DNA of 64,000 bases from Allacma fusca (GCA_947179485.1 OX359248.1:49672386-49736385), one strand, 5' to 3'. Shown: positions 1 through 13,069, numbered from the stretch's first letter. Numbers and translations are program-made. Notes: generated by a model from the sequence alone, not told the origin.

Positions 1-71
1 TTATTTATATTAGTTGTTGTTACTTTCATATATTATTGGGGTTAACCTGTAATATAATTATTATATTGTAG

Positions 72-2497
72 TACGAAGTTGGTCAAATTTTGTGGCCGGT
101 ATTCGTTCATATGTACTTGGAACTGGTGTATAATGAGCATGAAACCCAAGCCCAAACTTTTTTCATTCGGTTCTCAAAAATGCAAGAAACATTTCATGAA
201 GCTGATCTCGTGTCTCTTGGGAGCATTATGAAGAAAGCTCATTTAGTCAATTCTGAAAATCCTTTCCGCCCTCTGAGCTTGGGGATTTCGTCGGGAAAAC
301 CGGGTAGCCATTTTGCAAATGTTGTTGTGGATTTGAAAGTATAATATTTTATTGTTTAAAAGTATGGTATTACAACTTTGTTTGTATCTTGTAGGCTCCT
401 CAAGTGGGTTATATGTTGTCCGAATGTCCCGGGAAGCCCTAAGCCTTTTGAAACGATTTTTACAGGAAAAAAGATTAAAATTAATCCAAAATATTGTTCA
501 AGACCGAATTTTTGTGGATGTTTATGACGGTATGCCGAGGGGGAAGGCTGCTGTCCAGGCTGTTGCTGGTCATCTGATGGGAGAAGCGCTTCGGCAAGGT
601 TTGGCATTAATTAGTTTTCTCAGTTAGTTGACCGTGTAATATCCCAGCGCAGTCATATTTGGTTCTAATTTAAATTTTGGCTATTCTGGGTAGATAACAA
701 AGCAAAGGTTTACTATGGGTTGCTGAGGGAGCCGGACCTACAAAATGTTCACATGGATGAAGATGATGAAGAGGGTGGAGGAGAATCGCAAAATCCTTCC
801 AGCAATCCAACTTCGGCCACACCATCAGCTCAAAAGACAGATTCAAGTCAGAGTGCTCAGGGGACACCAGGAGCGTCGTCTGACAAATCGAAAAAGAAAA
901 AAAACAAGAAGGACTGGTTAATGTCAAAGAAAGGAAAAAACGATCCAAACGCTCCTCCAATTAATAGAATGCCTTTACCTGAACTCCGGGATATTGACAA
1001 AATTGAAAAAGCTAAAGCACTTCGAGAAGCTGGGAAGAGAGTACCACTGGGACCAGAAAGACTACCATCAATTTGTTTCTATACTATTCTTAATGGTGAC
1101 CAGCAGTGAGTATTTCAAATATACGTATGTATATGTAGTGTACGTCTTTTTGTAGAATTATTTACTGTTTTATAATTGCGCGTTTAGATCTAAACTGTTC
1201 GTGAACTAATTATAGGGTAACATGCATTAAATGGAGTGAAGATGGAACGCTTATGGCGGTGGGATTTGCTTCGTCCTCTATTAAAATATGGTCACTTACT
1301 CCAACAAAATTGAAGAAGCTTAAGGGTGCTTCAGATTTAGCAGAAATAGAGAGAGAATCTGACGACGTTTTAGTGCGAATGATGGATGATCGTACAGCCG
1401 AAACTACACGAACTCTTCGTGGTCACAGCGGTCCAGTTTATTCTATAGATTTTTCCCCCGACAAGTAAGTAAACTGTTTTTACTTCTACAAGGGTCACCT
1501 ACCCGATTTGATGTTACAGCTCCAGTTTTATTGTCGTTACAGAGCCAGCATAATAAGTTCATCTGAAGATGCCACAATCCGACTTTGGAGCTTGCTCACT
1601 TGGACATGTATTGTCGTTTACAAGGGTCATTTATTCCCAGTATGGAAAGTGGTATTTTCTCCTCATGGAGGTTATTATTTTGCGTCTGCAGGACATGAAA
1701 GATCTGCAAGGTACGACAATGCAAGTATTTTGTTTTATCTTAATTCTTAACTTTTCGAAAACGAACTGTATTATGAAAACGTTATAACCTGTCTTTTCAT
1801 TTTAGACTTTGGGCTACAGACAATTACCAGCCTTTAAGGGTTTTCGCTGGTCATTTTTCTGATGTGACGGCTATTATATTTCACCCGAATTCTAATTACG
1901 TAGCTACGGGATCTGCAGATAGAAGTGTTCGCCTTTGGGATTGTGTTTCCGGCAGCTGTGTTAGATTAATGACTGGGCATAAAGTAATGTTTTGCCTACT
2001 TAGTAGTCTATAAAAATTTGAATTTACTGTTGCAACCTTAAAACAACACGTCACAATTATTTCTCTGCCCTGTAAATAAACTTGTTTATTTTATTTTTCA
2101 GGCAACTGTGCATACTTTGGCGTTTTCTAATGATGGCAGATTTTTAGTATCAAGTGGTTCGGATTCAAAAATCTTAATTTGGGATCTAGCCAATGGTGGC
2201 CTGGTGACTATTTTAGGCCAGCACACTGAATGTGTCTACACGCTTGCATTTAGTCGCGAAGGCACTATTCTTGCTTCGGGTGGCTTGGATTACGCAATTC
2301 GACTCTGGGATTTCAATAAATTAATCGAAGATGTGATCTCTGAGGAGGGTGGGGCCACAATTTCACCAGATTCTAAGAAGGTCAGTGGGGATCATTCCCA
2401 AGTGGGCGCGTATCATACCAAATCAACTTCTGTCTTTGGGCTGCATTTCACCAGGAGAAATATTTTATTAGCATCTGGTCCTTACCAGCAAAGTTGA
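72..2497 (+). CDS. TAF5: TAF5, TFIID subunit (3' part, partial)
   Basis: Subunit of the nuclear general transcription factor TFIID, where its NTD2 and WD40 domains form part of the core scaffold with TAF6 and TAF9. Exons by splice sites and phase: 72-303, 395-598, 694-1105, 1216-1464, 1543-1710, 1806-1983, 2102-2497, giving 612 residues to a TGA stop. Visible residues 1-145 are the NTD2 domain (starts YEVGQILWPVFVHMYLELVY). A linker follows, acidic and then Lys-rich, ending in the family motif DPNAPPINRMPLPEL. WD40 repeats run from about residue 283 to the end, with SSSEDATIRLWS and ATGSADRSVRLWD as clear blades, and the end resembles the human C terminus (STSVFGLHFTRRN). The first exon must use the donor at 304. 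Reading on to the GT at 339 would put the next exon out of frame and into a stop. The N terminus (LisH/NTD1) lies left of the window. A TAF5L-like paralogue is possible, but the fit to TAF5 is close. Confidence 0.95.
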
Positions 2498-4750
2498 GAA
2501 AAACAATATTAAGTAATGACTGTTGTTAAACCTAAATTGTTTCTTTTGTGGGTGCAAGTTAAGTGTAACCTGTATTTGGACGTAATTAATTTATACTTTT
2601 ACCGTTTCAAGCACTTTCTGATTATTATACTATTTTGTATTTAGTTACAAATTTATGTTATTCCGTAGTGGGTGTCTGTAGTCCCTATCCGCTTCCCATA
2701 TAAATCTTTATGTCTGCGGGAACTAATCTTTGTAATTTTACACTCAGCCGTTTGAACTTGAAACCAGTGTCGTGAATAAATTGACAGATATTGTGAAAAT
2801 GTATTCGCACATACAATGAATATCAGCTCTCATTTGTTTGATACTGTCCGTTAGAAATTTCTAATGTTGTAACTTGTAATTATTAGCATATATAAGGTTC
2901 TCTAAACATCACACAGCTTTGAGGAGATTTTCCGTTCCTCGATATCGCCGGTCTTTGCGTGTATGATGTTTGTTCGAAAAATGAGTTGAGCGGATTATAT
3001 TATCTATCCCTAGTGTTTCAGCGAGGACACGTAAAACAAGGAATAACACAGATTATTTCTACGAAGTGTTATAGCTCAGATTACTGTGTGTATCTACGTA
3101 CACGTACATACGAAGTACTAGCTGTGTTGATGACTCTCATATACCGTATGGGACATCACCGCAGCTGACCACAAATACAATTAATAATTTGTAAATGTTA
3201 ATAAATACCTTTTTAAAGTATTTGTGGGATGTTGATCTAGTATCTATTTTTACAATATTTATTAAAGTCTTGAAGCACCGAAATAGGAATTTTGTTAACT
3301 TTCAATTTCAAGTTTGGGTCTATAAAAACTACAAGCTTAAGTTTCTAAGTCCTCGCAAATTCAGATTACGTTAAAATATGAAGCGCAAGGTTTGTCCAGG
3401 TTTGTCCGTAGAGAAATGACGTTTTATTATAAACTTATTGACAAGACATCCACATTCCTACTCAGATTTGGATCAAGTAATTTAAATATGTAAAAAGTTT
3501 AGCTCCAAGTACAAGATTGCAGACCTTTGAATTCAATGTACTCAGTAGATTTGAATATGCAAGTTTGTTTCAAAGTTAAATCTCATATTTTTAAAATTTG
3601 ATCCAAACGGGGACTTTCTTACTGCGTGGTTTTTAATTGCAACCTGAGCGATGGATGTGTTTTACAAATATCCGCATGCGGTACACCCTGATTGAAAAGT
3701 AAATCAGAACCTGCTGATGCGTTTGTATTTGACAACAGGATTACACAAGTGTAGTCACATACACACATACAGGTCTAATACTATATGTGCTAGTGCCATC
3801 GAATATTTGCAAGTATGGATAGACAATATTGAAGGAACGTGTAAACAAAATAAGAAGACTGGGAAAAGTATTTACAGTGCGTTGAAAGGCATTGTAAAGC
3901 AAAGGAGATGTTGTGAGAAAAGTTACAAGCTGTAGACCTCCTGGTATATTTCAATCAAAAAATGAAGGCCATATTTGAGCTTATACTTTATACTTGCTAC
4001 CCTTCTGCTCATACTGTATTGTGCCATTATTTACTATCGAAATAATGCCAACACGTGCCACAAAAGCAGATTAAATTATATGAAAATTTCCCAACACAGC
4101 TCCAGATTATTTCCAGGAAGTACAAGTCCCTCAAAGAGCCTTTAATTTGAAATTCGAAGCTTTTACAGATATGAAATTATTTATATTATTGTTTCTGCTC
4201 TCTCCACATTTCAAATATGTTCTTCCAAAATGTACGCTTGCATTTGACTTTTACCACGAAGCATTCCATATTAACCCCACTTTAGCAATTCGTTACTCAC
4301 ACTCAACCACTGAAACCACCATTGCGTCTCACGTATGTAGTTTGTCTGCGAGTACAATAAAGTTGAAAGGAAAAAGATGGAGGCTTTTGATCCATGTTCA
4401 TAACTGGTTTCTGGGCAATCTCGTTCCATATTTCTGCCGGGTATTTAACAGGTGGCTGGAACGGGGAAAGTCAGAAGCACCAAATACTTTGAGGACGAAA
4501 GTTATGGCTTTACAGTTGTGTTGAACTTGTTTGCTTCACAGCAGTTGGCCCGTAGGATAGTTCACAGAAGCATAAATTTTGCTCGTGGAAACTACCTGAC
4601 GCTTCTCGTGTTGGGAACTTTCGCTATCCCATGTTTTGAAGACATGTACAGTACTGTGATTTGGTTTGGTGGAAATATTTGTCCTAGTGTGATGAATTTA
4701 CCACTGTAAGTACATACTTGTATTGAGTTAATTTGTGAAGTGAACCTGGG
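2498..4750. other. TAF5 3' UTR and intergenic DNA
   Basis: AT-rich sequence with no supported gene. AATAAA hexamers at 2775-2780 and 3200-3205 are candidate poly(A) signals for TAF5. Open frames around 4150-4700 have no family resemblance, and the longer one lacks an ATG start. They may partly belong to the 5' leader of the receptor gene. Confidence 0.5.
2775..2780 (+). promoter_or_regulatory. candidate poly(A) signal of TAF5
   Basis: AATAAA 278 bases after the TAF5 stop codon. A second copy lies at 3200-3205. Either could direct 3' end formation. Both are hexamer matches only. Confidence 0.35.
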
Positions 4751-7700
4751 ATGATGAATTCATCAAATGAAACAGTGTCAGAGTACTTAATCCCTTATTA
4801 CATGGACCCCTTGAACTTTATCCTGAAGGCAGTGGGCACTATTAGTTCCCTCGTGGGTCTACTAGGGAATATTGTCGTTCTCATGCTTATTTTTGGATCA
4901 AATAAATTCCGCAGGTTTGGACCTAATAACCTTATTTCTTTAATATTTTCACTTTATGTTTTTAATGCACATATAAATTACTCTTATAAAGTTGTGGAAC
5001 TTTCACCCCCTGAAAGTCCAGTGTTTGAAATTTTTTGGAAAACCAAAGGTCTCTGAACTGTCATGTAACAGTAGTAGCCTAAAATAACCATAAGCTTGAT
5101 TTTCGTTAATCTCGCTACAACGGTAAGAAAATTCATTTACTGGATGATGACATGGTGAGCTAGCAAAGTTTTTCATTCAAAGTTTTTTGAAGTTACCAAC
5201 GACTAAGTAAAATTTTCTAGCCAGTACTTTGAGTAAACATAATTACATGTTACTGTCAGAGGGTCCAACTTGTGCTAACAAGTAAACCAAATGATGTGTC
5301 TGTAGCCCTTACACTCCATCATACATGATTATGTATATGAAAGGACAGAAAAACATGAGGCTAAAATTGGATATAAAATAAGCCAGTAATAGTTAAATTG
5401 AGTCCCAAATAGAAGTCTAACAAATCGCAACAGTAATAATTACATATAATTTTGTGTCCTTTTTGTGACATCGTAAGACCTGAATAAAAGGCACAAATCT
5501 AATTGTAAGTACGCACATACATAGAATGCATAGGAGTGCATTTTATTATAGCTACTATGTATATGTCGGGCTTGCAACGCAGGGGTTGAGAAAATCCTAA
5601 CGTGGAATTTGATGTTCAATTATCGTCCCACACAGTTTAAAGACAGTCCTCGTTGGAAGTTTCATTTGAAAAAAATGTCAAGTAATCTAAAGAGTTTGAA
5701 AAAGTTTTGCTTAAAACTTTGAGTGAAAATTAATAGGGCATACTTTATTAAGGAATAAAAGTTCAGGAATAAAAAGTTAGATAAAGAAATGAAATGAAAC
5801 TACGTATGTTAAAACTCACAGTAATAAGCTGCAACGGAGTGGAAAAAAGTTTCACAAGATATTATGACCAATAAAGTTCAAATCATTTATATTCTTGTTA
5901 AGCATAGTTATACATAGATACTTACATACATAATTATACATATGGACTTTTTAGAACTTGCTTGCTCATCCAACTTTGGATTAATTTATTCATTTAGACC
6001 GGCAAACTTTTTCGTCGCAAATCTTTCCTTCACTTCCATCGTGTATGTTCTGGTGACCAACTTGAGATTTTACGCTGGTCGTCCAAATGATCCGCTCAAT
6101 GAATACAGTTCCGTGTGCCTTTTCGGCGCATTCTTACCAAGTAAGTCATTATCCTTTTTAAGACTTTTCCCATGCCTTTTGGCACTCATGGTAATGACAA
6201 TAAGCTTGAGATTAAACCTCCTGTAAGGACCCAAGCCACTTTCTTTTATTGTGGTTGTATGACTCGCTTTCTTATAATAGACTTTCATACTTTCTTCGTA
6301 CAGATATAATTACATATAGGCTGGACACAGAACCCTTTTTTATTATTAATTCTAGAAAGAACACGTCGTCGGCTAAGAGCTATACGTAGTTACTAGGGAT
6401 AACGTTGGGAAATCTTGGGTGGATGTACAATCTCCTATGAACAGACTTGTAATATTATATATAAAACTAAAAAATTCCATTACCTTGGGAAATCTCTATT
6501 GTAACAGCAACTCACGCAATTAAACTTCTCTTTTATTATTTCGGGAGCCCCAATTTGTTATATGTACATATAGGTTCACGGATGTATATAAGTGCAACTT
6601 GCTTCCGCTTTTCAGAGTTCGTTATTACGTAATGGACATCTCCTGTTCTACTTTCTTAGTGACGTATTAGTACCTGCGAAAATTCGGATTAAAATAATAA
6701 TTATTATTATTACAATAATTACTTACCACAATATAGGATGGGGAAAATATTTTATTCCTATCAAAATGAAATTGTAGGAATTGATAGCTTTTAATAATGC
6801 ATGTAATTTAATGACAGATTCGCCAAATTAAATTACTTACATGATCGACCAATGGTGAAACATTACATATGTGTACATACAAATACTTACAATTAGTCTT
6901 TGTGACAAACTTTAATATCAGTGCACAGAATTCTACCCCGAATTGATTTAACAATAATAAAATTATTCTTCGCAACTGAAATGAAATTACTAATATTCAA
7001 AGAAAAACCTACTCAATTGAAGTCTCTATCATTTTCGATAATTCGATACAGTTATTTAATCTAACTGTAACACAAAAAATGAAATTACATCCCAAAGCCG
7101 TTCCAGTTTCTCTATTGATTGAGAGATTTCAGGTTACCATGCTTACCTTTAGTCAATCGTCATCAAACTGGTTTATGTAATCAAGTTTACAAGGTTCTCG
7201 AAATGTGCTTTTAGAATTTACCCATGCCCTGATTGCTTTCACGACAATGGCCATCGTGCTAGACAGAAACTACCGAGTAAACCATCCTATGTCAACTCCG
7301 TCCAAGGCCTGGCTTTTGAAAATAATTCTGTTTATATGGTGCGCCTCCGTCATTATGACATTCCCCAGAATCTTTATGTATGGAATCAAAATCTTTCCGG
7401 GAAATCCCCTTTCTGGTACGCAAGAACAAAGGAAATGCATCAAAGTAAATTTATCTTCTTTTTCTGTGTAATTTCTTTTGAGATGGAAGTAATTTAATAT
7501 GAGCAGTAGATATATAATAATTCCCGTGATAATGGGGTTCTCCAAAGTACTTACCTGGCCAAAGCCTATAATTCTGAAAAAGTAAAATGAATGTTACTTT
7601 TTTACCTTATAACTCTGATTCAGGAAATTCTATGGGGCACTAGCTCTCTCCACGTAGCTTACCTGATTTTGTACTTGTCATTTGTGACTTTGCTTCCTGT

Positions 7701-8519
7701 CGGAGCATCGATTTTTGGTAAGTTGTAATTTACAATTACGGAGCAGATGAATAGCTAATGGCTACAAAGTACGCATGTAATTACATATGTAAATGAATCT
7801 ACTATCTACTGGAAGACGAACATTACAGGTGTATTCTGTTTATTTTCAATTACGAATCTGCTGCTTTACAGGTTTGGTGCAAATACTCAAAGTCATGAAT
7901 GGATTGAGCTCTTGCCAAAGGTCTAAGGTGAGGAGGAAAGGCAATTATGTAAGTATCTTATGGGTGAAGAGGCAAAATGGATTTGATGCATAACTGATCT
8001 GGCATCATCATTCCTTTTCATTATACGTAAATACATATGATCACTTTACGGGGAAACTTCATATCAAGCATTTTGCTGTTAACCGAAATCTCTTATATTT
8101 TGCCTCTTCCACCTCAAGATGATGAGATTAACTCTACATACTCCAAATTCTAGGAGTCTGCAGGATGTAATTTCCTGGAGTTGATACAATAATTGATTAT
8201 GTGATCAGAACTAATGTTTACCTTTCTTCCTTGGAAACAGGGTACAAATAATAACATCCGATTTAGAATCCTCAGAAATACATTTATCTTCTCAATTCTC
8301 TTCATAATTGGATGGGGACCTTCAGGAGTGATAATGTGCTTGACGGAGTTTCCCCCGGATCTCATGCCCGATGTAATAGGAAGAAATTTCGCTTTCTTTA
8401 AGTACTTCAATATTGTCGGCTTCGTGCAGAATTGCTTGAACCCCATACTACTTTTTGTGCTCAGCTCGGATCTGAGACAATATTTTTATGAAACGAAGAA
8501 GCGCTTCTGTCATGTTTAA
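4751..8519 (+). CDS. divergent rhodopsin-like G-protein-coupled receptor
   Basis: Predicted seven-helix plasma-membrane receptor of 335 residues; the ligand is not recognisable. Exons: 4751-4914, 5998-6140, 7194-7444, 7624-7717, 7872-7948, 8241-8519, all with GT..AG introns and consistent phase. The N tail has two N-glycosylation sequons (NSS, NET). Helix 1 has the GN of class A (VGLLGNIVVLMLIF). Helix 2 has NLSFTS where NLxxxD is expected. A Cys before helix 3 (SSVC) and one in loop 2 (RKC) can form the usual disulfide. Helix 3 ends DRN rather than DRY, helix 6 has GWGP rather than CWxP, and helix 7 has NPILLF rather than NPxxY. The C tail is short and ends at TAA. It could be an orphan or peptide-type receptor, and subfamily assignment needs a tree. 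A second ATG (4754) directly follows the first. The two longest introns are about 1.05-1.1 kb. Confidence 0.8.
4915..5997 (+). other. receptor intron 1
   Basis: Intron of 1083 bases between helix 1 and helix 2 of the receptor, with donor GTTTGG and acceptor ATTTAG. It is AT-rich and shows no nested gene. It holds one copy of the recurring TAATTACATAT motif at 5437-5447. Confidence 0.7.
5437..5447 (+). repeat. TAATTACATAT motif, one of six exact copies
   Basis: The same 11-mer occurs on the plus strand at 5437, 6307, 7778, 13739, 32765 and 47222, three of these within the receptor gene. Several copies sit in a larger imperfect palindrome of the form CATATGTAATTACATATG. Near matches also occur. 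Function unknown. Confidence 0.7.
6141..7193 (+). other. receptor intron 2
   Basis: Intron of 1053 bases, donor GTAAGT and acceptor ACAAG, between the helix 2/loop 1 exon and the helix 3 exon. It is AT-rich, with another TAATTACATAT copy at 6307-6317 and short AT runs near 6690-6725. No coding sequence is recognised. Confidence 0.7.
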
Positions 8520-10035
8520 TTCCTTTCTCAGCGATATCCTCCTTTCCCCTTTTTCATACTTGAGAGGCAGAGGTCCAGAGTCCTAATACAATTTCCTCCT
8601 TGATGTTTGATCAAGGTAAGCTAACTGAATTAAATAACCCATTAAAATAGATTAAAGATCTCGTTCAGCCTAATTTTAGCCAGTCTATTGATCATTTTCT
8701 TCTCTTTACAGCAACGACGTTTTTCCTCCAACAATGGTCAAGGTCAAGAGTGGGGTTAGCAAAACGAGGGTTTATTTCCAGGTTGTTTTATTATTGTACA
8801 TGCATTTACATTAAAAGTGATTGCAATTTGTTAATAAAAGTAGTATTTTGCGTTTGAATATTTTTTAAATCTCTAGAATATCAAATTTCCTACTTAAAGT
8901 ATAGGTATGAAAAAATTCCTACCTTCAAAACACAAATCCAGACTTTCCTGTTCCGTCATTATGACTATTAGTGCTGCCCTTAAAATAATAGTTTGTAATT
9001 TCGCAAGTCAATTTGTTCAAAAATGTGTTGAATTATAATTTTCTCCCTGATAGGGTTTCCTGTACACCTGACACCTGCGTATAATGTCTGCACATGTAAT
9101 ACCGTAATGGGAAAGGAGCTTTAGTACTGAACACTTCTCTAACACAGTTACCCTGACATTGGGTCTCATTTTTCAGAAAATATTTCTTCCGGGATTTCCT
9201 ATTCCCTGAGCTGATTATACTCGCGTCTCTTCCTAGATGAAGGTAGGAGATAGAGGAGACCTCAACATCCTTCATAAGTGTGGGTTATTTTTTGTCTAGA
9301 AACTCTAAACTTTTTTCTTTCCCTCCACATTAGTCTTCATTAATGTTATTTCGACTCAAGATTACACTTTGCAACATCCCAGACTTTCCAGAGTTAGGCA
9401 AATAGTATTTGCAGGCATTTCCGAGGGAAACGTTTGTGTGCGGATTTCATAAGCATACAATAGATATATGTAATGCATAAATCATGGAGGTAAAAGCCAG
9501 GAACAGAATAAATGGAAAGAACTTTTTTTTATTTCCCCGTGCAATGTTATATGATAAGATTTCCAAGAAAATTAACAACCTAAAGGAAATACATCTGCTC
9601 AGAAAGTTTTCAAAGGGTGAAGAGATATAAATTGTGTAAATAAGATATTTCCAATGCACTCATCCTCAAACACGTATAATTTTTTATAAGAATACACAGG
9701 GAAAATTAAATAAGAATGTATTATCATTTGTGCACATGGCACTAGACAAATATTTTTGTATGAGAGGCTTATTAACGTGTTCCAGTTACTACAGTAGTAT
9801 AAGCTGGACTTGGGCTCACACGTAATGGTAAATTTCAAAGTGATGAGGTTTCTTCACTGTGAAAGGCTGCTTGAATGCAGGATGGTGCTGAAACTTATGG
9901 GAGTCCAAGTTATGAGCCCGGAAGACCGGCAAACCCTGTATTAAACCGAATAACTGGCTTGTGTTCAAATGTTTACAAATAAATGACGTGATAAAAAACA
10001 ATTTCCAGGTGGAAGTTAACAGGCCTTCATTTTTT
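8520..10035. other. intergenic DNA between convergent genes
   Basis: The 3' flanks of the receptor (+) and of the secreted-protein gene (-). AATAAA at 8833-8838 is a candidate poly(A) signal for the receptor. Several short minus-strand open frames are present, but none resembles a protein family or has splice partners I can support. Confidence 0.5.
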
Positions 10036-10860
10036 TCATATTTGTTTAAATGCATTCATGGGCACTTCTCGGGAGAACATAAAGTCATTCTGTCTTACCC
10101 TGCCCCAAGCATAGCTCTCTTGATGCATATTCTGTCCCGTAACTTCAGTCTGCTCCCTCAAGTTTGCCAGGAGTGAGTCAAAATCAAGATCTTTATTCTC
10201 AAGATTCTCGAGCCCTGGAATCTTAACTAAGGTAGTGGGTTGAATGGAAAGCGGCTGCTGATGGTGGAGAAGCGTGTCTGCTGAGATTCCCAATGATGCT
10301 GGATTAATTTGCAAGAGCTCCAAAATCTCCGTCGGTCTCTGATTTCGCACAAGTGGTGATGATGCTGAGAAGGGTAAGAGGCCAAGGGCTGAAATAGGGA
10401 TCTCATTATTTACAATTATTTAGCATTTGACAAGAGAGTAGCATTGCTAGTAATTACTACAGTACTATCTATAACTGAAGAAATAAATAGTTTAATGTTA
10501 AAATTTCCCGATATATTAAAATAAGGAATGTCGTTTCATGCAATAATTACTGTCCCTTAGAGACTTGAGAAATTTGTACATAGTTAGATGGGAAATGATT
10601 CCTTTACTTTGAAGTTGTTGAAGCCCCACGAGGGAAGTGTAAGAAGACGGGAGATTCCCAAGTTGCCCCTGAAGGTTTGTTAAGTCAAGACTCCCAAGTT
10701 GGGAGGGCAGACGAATCTGATGCTGTTCCGGGAGAATACTTGTCACATCAATGCCCGAGCCCAGTTGTGCCAAGTAAGCATACGGGTTCTTATTGGAACG
10801 AAGTACATTCCCGCTTGTGACGCAAGCGAAAATTGTTAGAAACAGAATGGGTAATATCAT
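10036..10860 (-). CDS. unrecognised secreted protein, about 201 residues
   Basis: Two exons on the minus strand, 10860-10608 and 10388-10036, joined by a GTAAAG..TTTCAG intron in matching phase and ending at TAA. The N terminus MILPILFLTIFACVTSG is a good signal peptide, so the product should enter the secretory path. The mature part is rich in Leu, Gln, Ser, Asn and Pro (LGSLDLTNLQGQLGNLPSSY, LLQINPASLG, LENLENKDLDFDSLLANL). It has no cysteine after the signal peptide, no dibasic processing sites, no transmembrane helix and no domain I recognise. A TATA box sits about 100 bases upstream of the ATG, as in many tissue-restricted secreted-protein genes. It could be a cuticle, egg or gland product; that is a guess. 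The exon model is well supported by phase. The function is unknown. Confidence 0.6.
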
Positions 10861-13069
10861 GTTCCTTTGTAACTTGTACCTTCAAAATATAAAAATACTC
10901 TCCGTGATCTCCGCACTATGTTTCTCTTTGAACTGTGAATTTTGAAAGAAAAAAATCATCCTTATATATAAGCAGAGATTTGTTTGTCAAAAAATCAATC
11001 TACTCACCGATCCTCATTTGACACTTCCCATATTGTTCTTTGTCTAAGGACCTATTGTTTGATAGACTTTTACACCGAACAGTACAGCCAACATCCTCAA
11101 GGAACCAAAATGAAAGGAAGGAATAAACGTTATTTTTAGGGAGATTCTTTTTTTTCACCTGACGTAATAAAAAAAGATCAGGTAGAGAACCTTTCCCGCA
11201 TGCACTAATTTTAAGGTAAGGTTTCATAATAATTATACATACAACTGGAAACCCCGTAGTGTTGCCAGTGTGGCTGGCCCGGTAAGTGATCTTTGTACAA
11301 AACATACAGGATATACACAGATATATATCTATAGACCCATCGAAAGAAGGTATGAGGGTACGAATAAACTTATGTATTATGATGGCACAACGATAAAAGG
11401 AAAAGGGAAAGTTAGAGATAATTAAGTCCCACAGAGAAACCTTGAACTTGTTTTCGTTTTGACTTTTCCCAGGAGTTAAGTCAACCTTCAAAAATATAAA
11501 AGGTCTTATTTTTTAAGGGAATGAATAATTGTCAATCACCTGCCCCATTCAAAGGAATTCTCCAGCTTAACAACATGCTGAAGATTTTAAACCGGCTTAT
11601 AGCAAGTTGCTCTCATATTTTTCAACAATCCAACAAGACAGAGTTACCGCCGGATAAAATTCTACGTTCTATGTATTCAATAAAATAAGGATACGTTTCC
11701 AGAATGTTTTTTTGAAATTCAAATGATGATGGAAGGGAAACATTTGAATGTCCTTTGCGGTACCAAAGAACAAGATTAATTTCAAGGAGCCATTAAAATA
11801 CTGTAGTACTGTCAGATGTCAGATTCAATTCCTGGAATCATTAGTTTTCAAGTCATTTGATACGAAGATGGTCTGTGATCTTGATTGGCTCTGGATCTGT
11901 TCTGTTTGATTAATGCAATAAGCTCTGTGTATAGAAGCTAACTGTATCGGTGGGATAAATGTTTTTCTTTTACAGAAAGTCAATATTTAATTTGAATTTC
12001 GAACAGAGTATTTTTTACATGGAAGAAATTTTTACTTGGCCTTGGGTCCACAGTCCACAAAAGAGAACATTTCCCAGTTAATAGGATTCGGAGGGATTAG
12101 GCTAATGGACTCCTGCAGCCAAACATTATCTGCCTCTGATCTGCATTGAGGAACGCCATCCTTGTATGTATGTATGTATATTGTGTATGTAGAGGTTATT
12201 TTATACTGTACGATGTTATACAGGGAATATTTACGCAGGTATCGCTACATGCGTCTAGCAACTAACAATAAGGAACAATTGGTGAAAAGACTGCTCTTCC
12301 TATCCATTAGGCATTCTTATGTTTCTTGCAGGCTTGTGAGGGTATAGGACAACGGTAATGCTAGAACTATATGTACGAACCTAGATATATGTAACAGGTT
12401 TATTGCAAAGATAATGGTTGGAATTGGCGTGTTTTGCAAACTGCCTCTAGAAAATAATCGAATGCAAAACACTCCAAGTTGGATCCATTAGTTGATTATT
12501 CAGTAAGCAAAACAATACGGAATATATTAGACCCTGGAGGGAAAGGTTGAAGTATAGATGTTACAAGGATGGAATACCATAATCTAGATTTTTTTCTGAT
12601 TTTTCGGTCCTCATTACGGACTTACATAATTATGTCGCTACCTGTTTTAAGAAATGAACTTACTTTTCATTCTTGGAGCGAACGCCAACTGAAAAGTAAT
12701 TTTGGAAGGAGGGACAACGACATGATGAAAGAAATGAGAAACGAGCTTGGGAGAATGTGTGTATGTGTATATAGTGTGGGTAGCAATAAAAGCAGGACTG
12801 GATTTCCAATAGAGAGTTCCTGATCCGAGGGATAAAATAAGACAATTAAAGTGGAGATCTCAGGAGGATGCAAAGGAGAATTTATTCACCCGTGTGCTTC
12901 CTCTCTCTGTGAAACCCTCTGAAATCAACACGTCCTTCTGTCGCCATTACCAATTTTCACCAAGGCTGATTTGACATTTTCACAGATTTTTCTCATCTCC
13001 CTTTGATTTTACTGCAAAGTCCAGTTCAATTTTACACTCCGAAGAGAACGCACTCACACTTTACTCAGA
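10861..13069. other. intergenic DNA between divergent genes
   Basis: Holds the upstream regions of the minus-strand secreted-protein gene and the plus-strand ACE-like gene. A minus-strand open frame at 11000-11491 is long for this base composition. It opens with TTG, has no family resemblance and is not called as a gene. A short GTAT repeat lies near 12163-12178. Confidence 0.5.
10962..10970 (-). promoter_or_regulatory. TATA box of the secreted-protein gene
   Basis: TATATATAAG on the minus strand, about 100 bases upstream of the ATG at 10860. A start site near 10935 would leave a leader of about 75 bases. Seen as a consensus match in the right place and orientation; no other promoter element was identified. 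Confidence 0.5.

Noticed and set aside
4147..4709. Two overlapping plus-strand frames before the receptor gene
   Set aside because: The longer lacks an ATG. They resemble no protein, and the receptor already starts with a good ATG and signature at 4751.
11000..11491. Minus-strand open frame of 163 codons
   Set aside because: It opens with TTG, not ATG, has erratic composition, no family resemblance and no splice partners. Long frames arise by chance in the less AT-rich patches.
12163..12178. GTAT repeat as a CRISPR or regulatory array
   Set aside because: A plain four-base microsatellite. Nothing here has repeat-spacer architecture.
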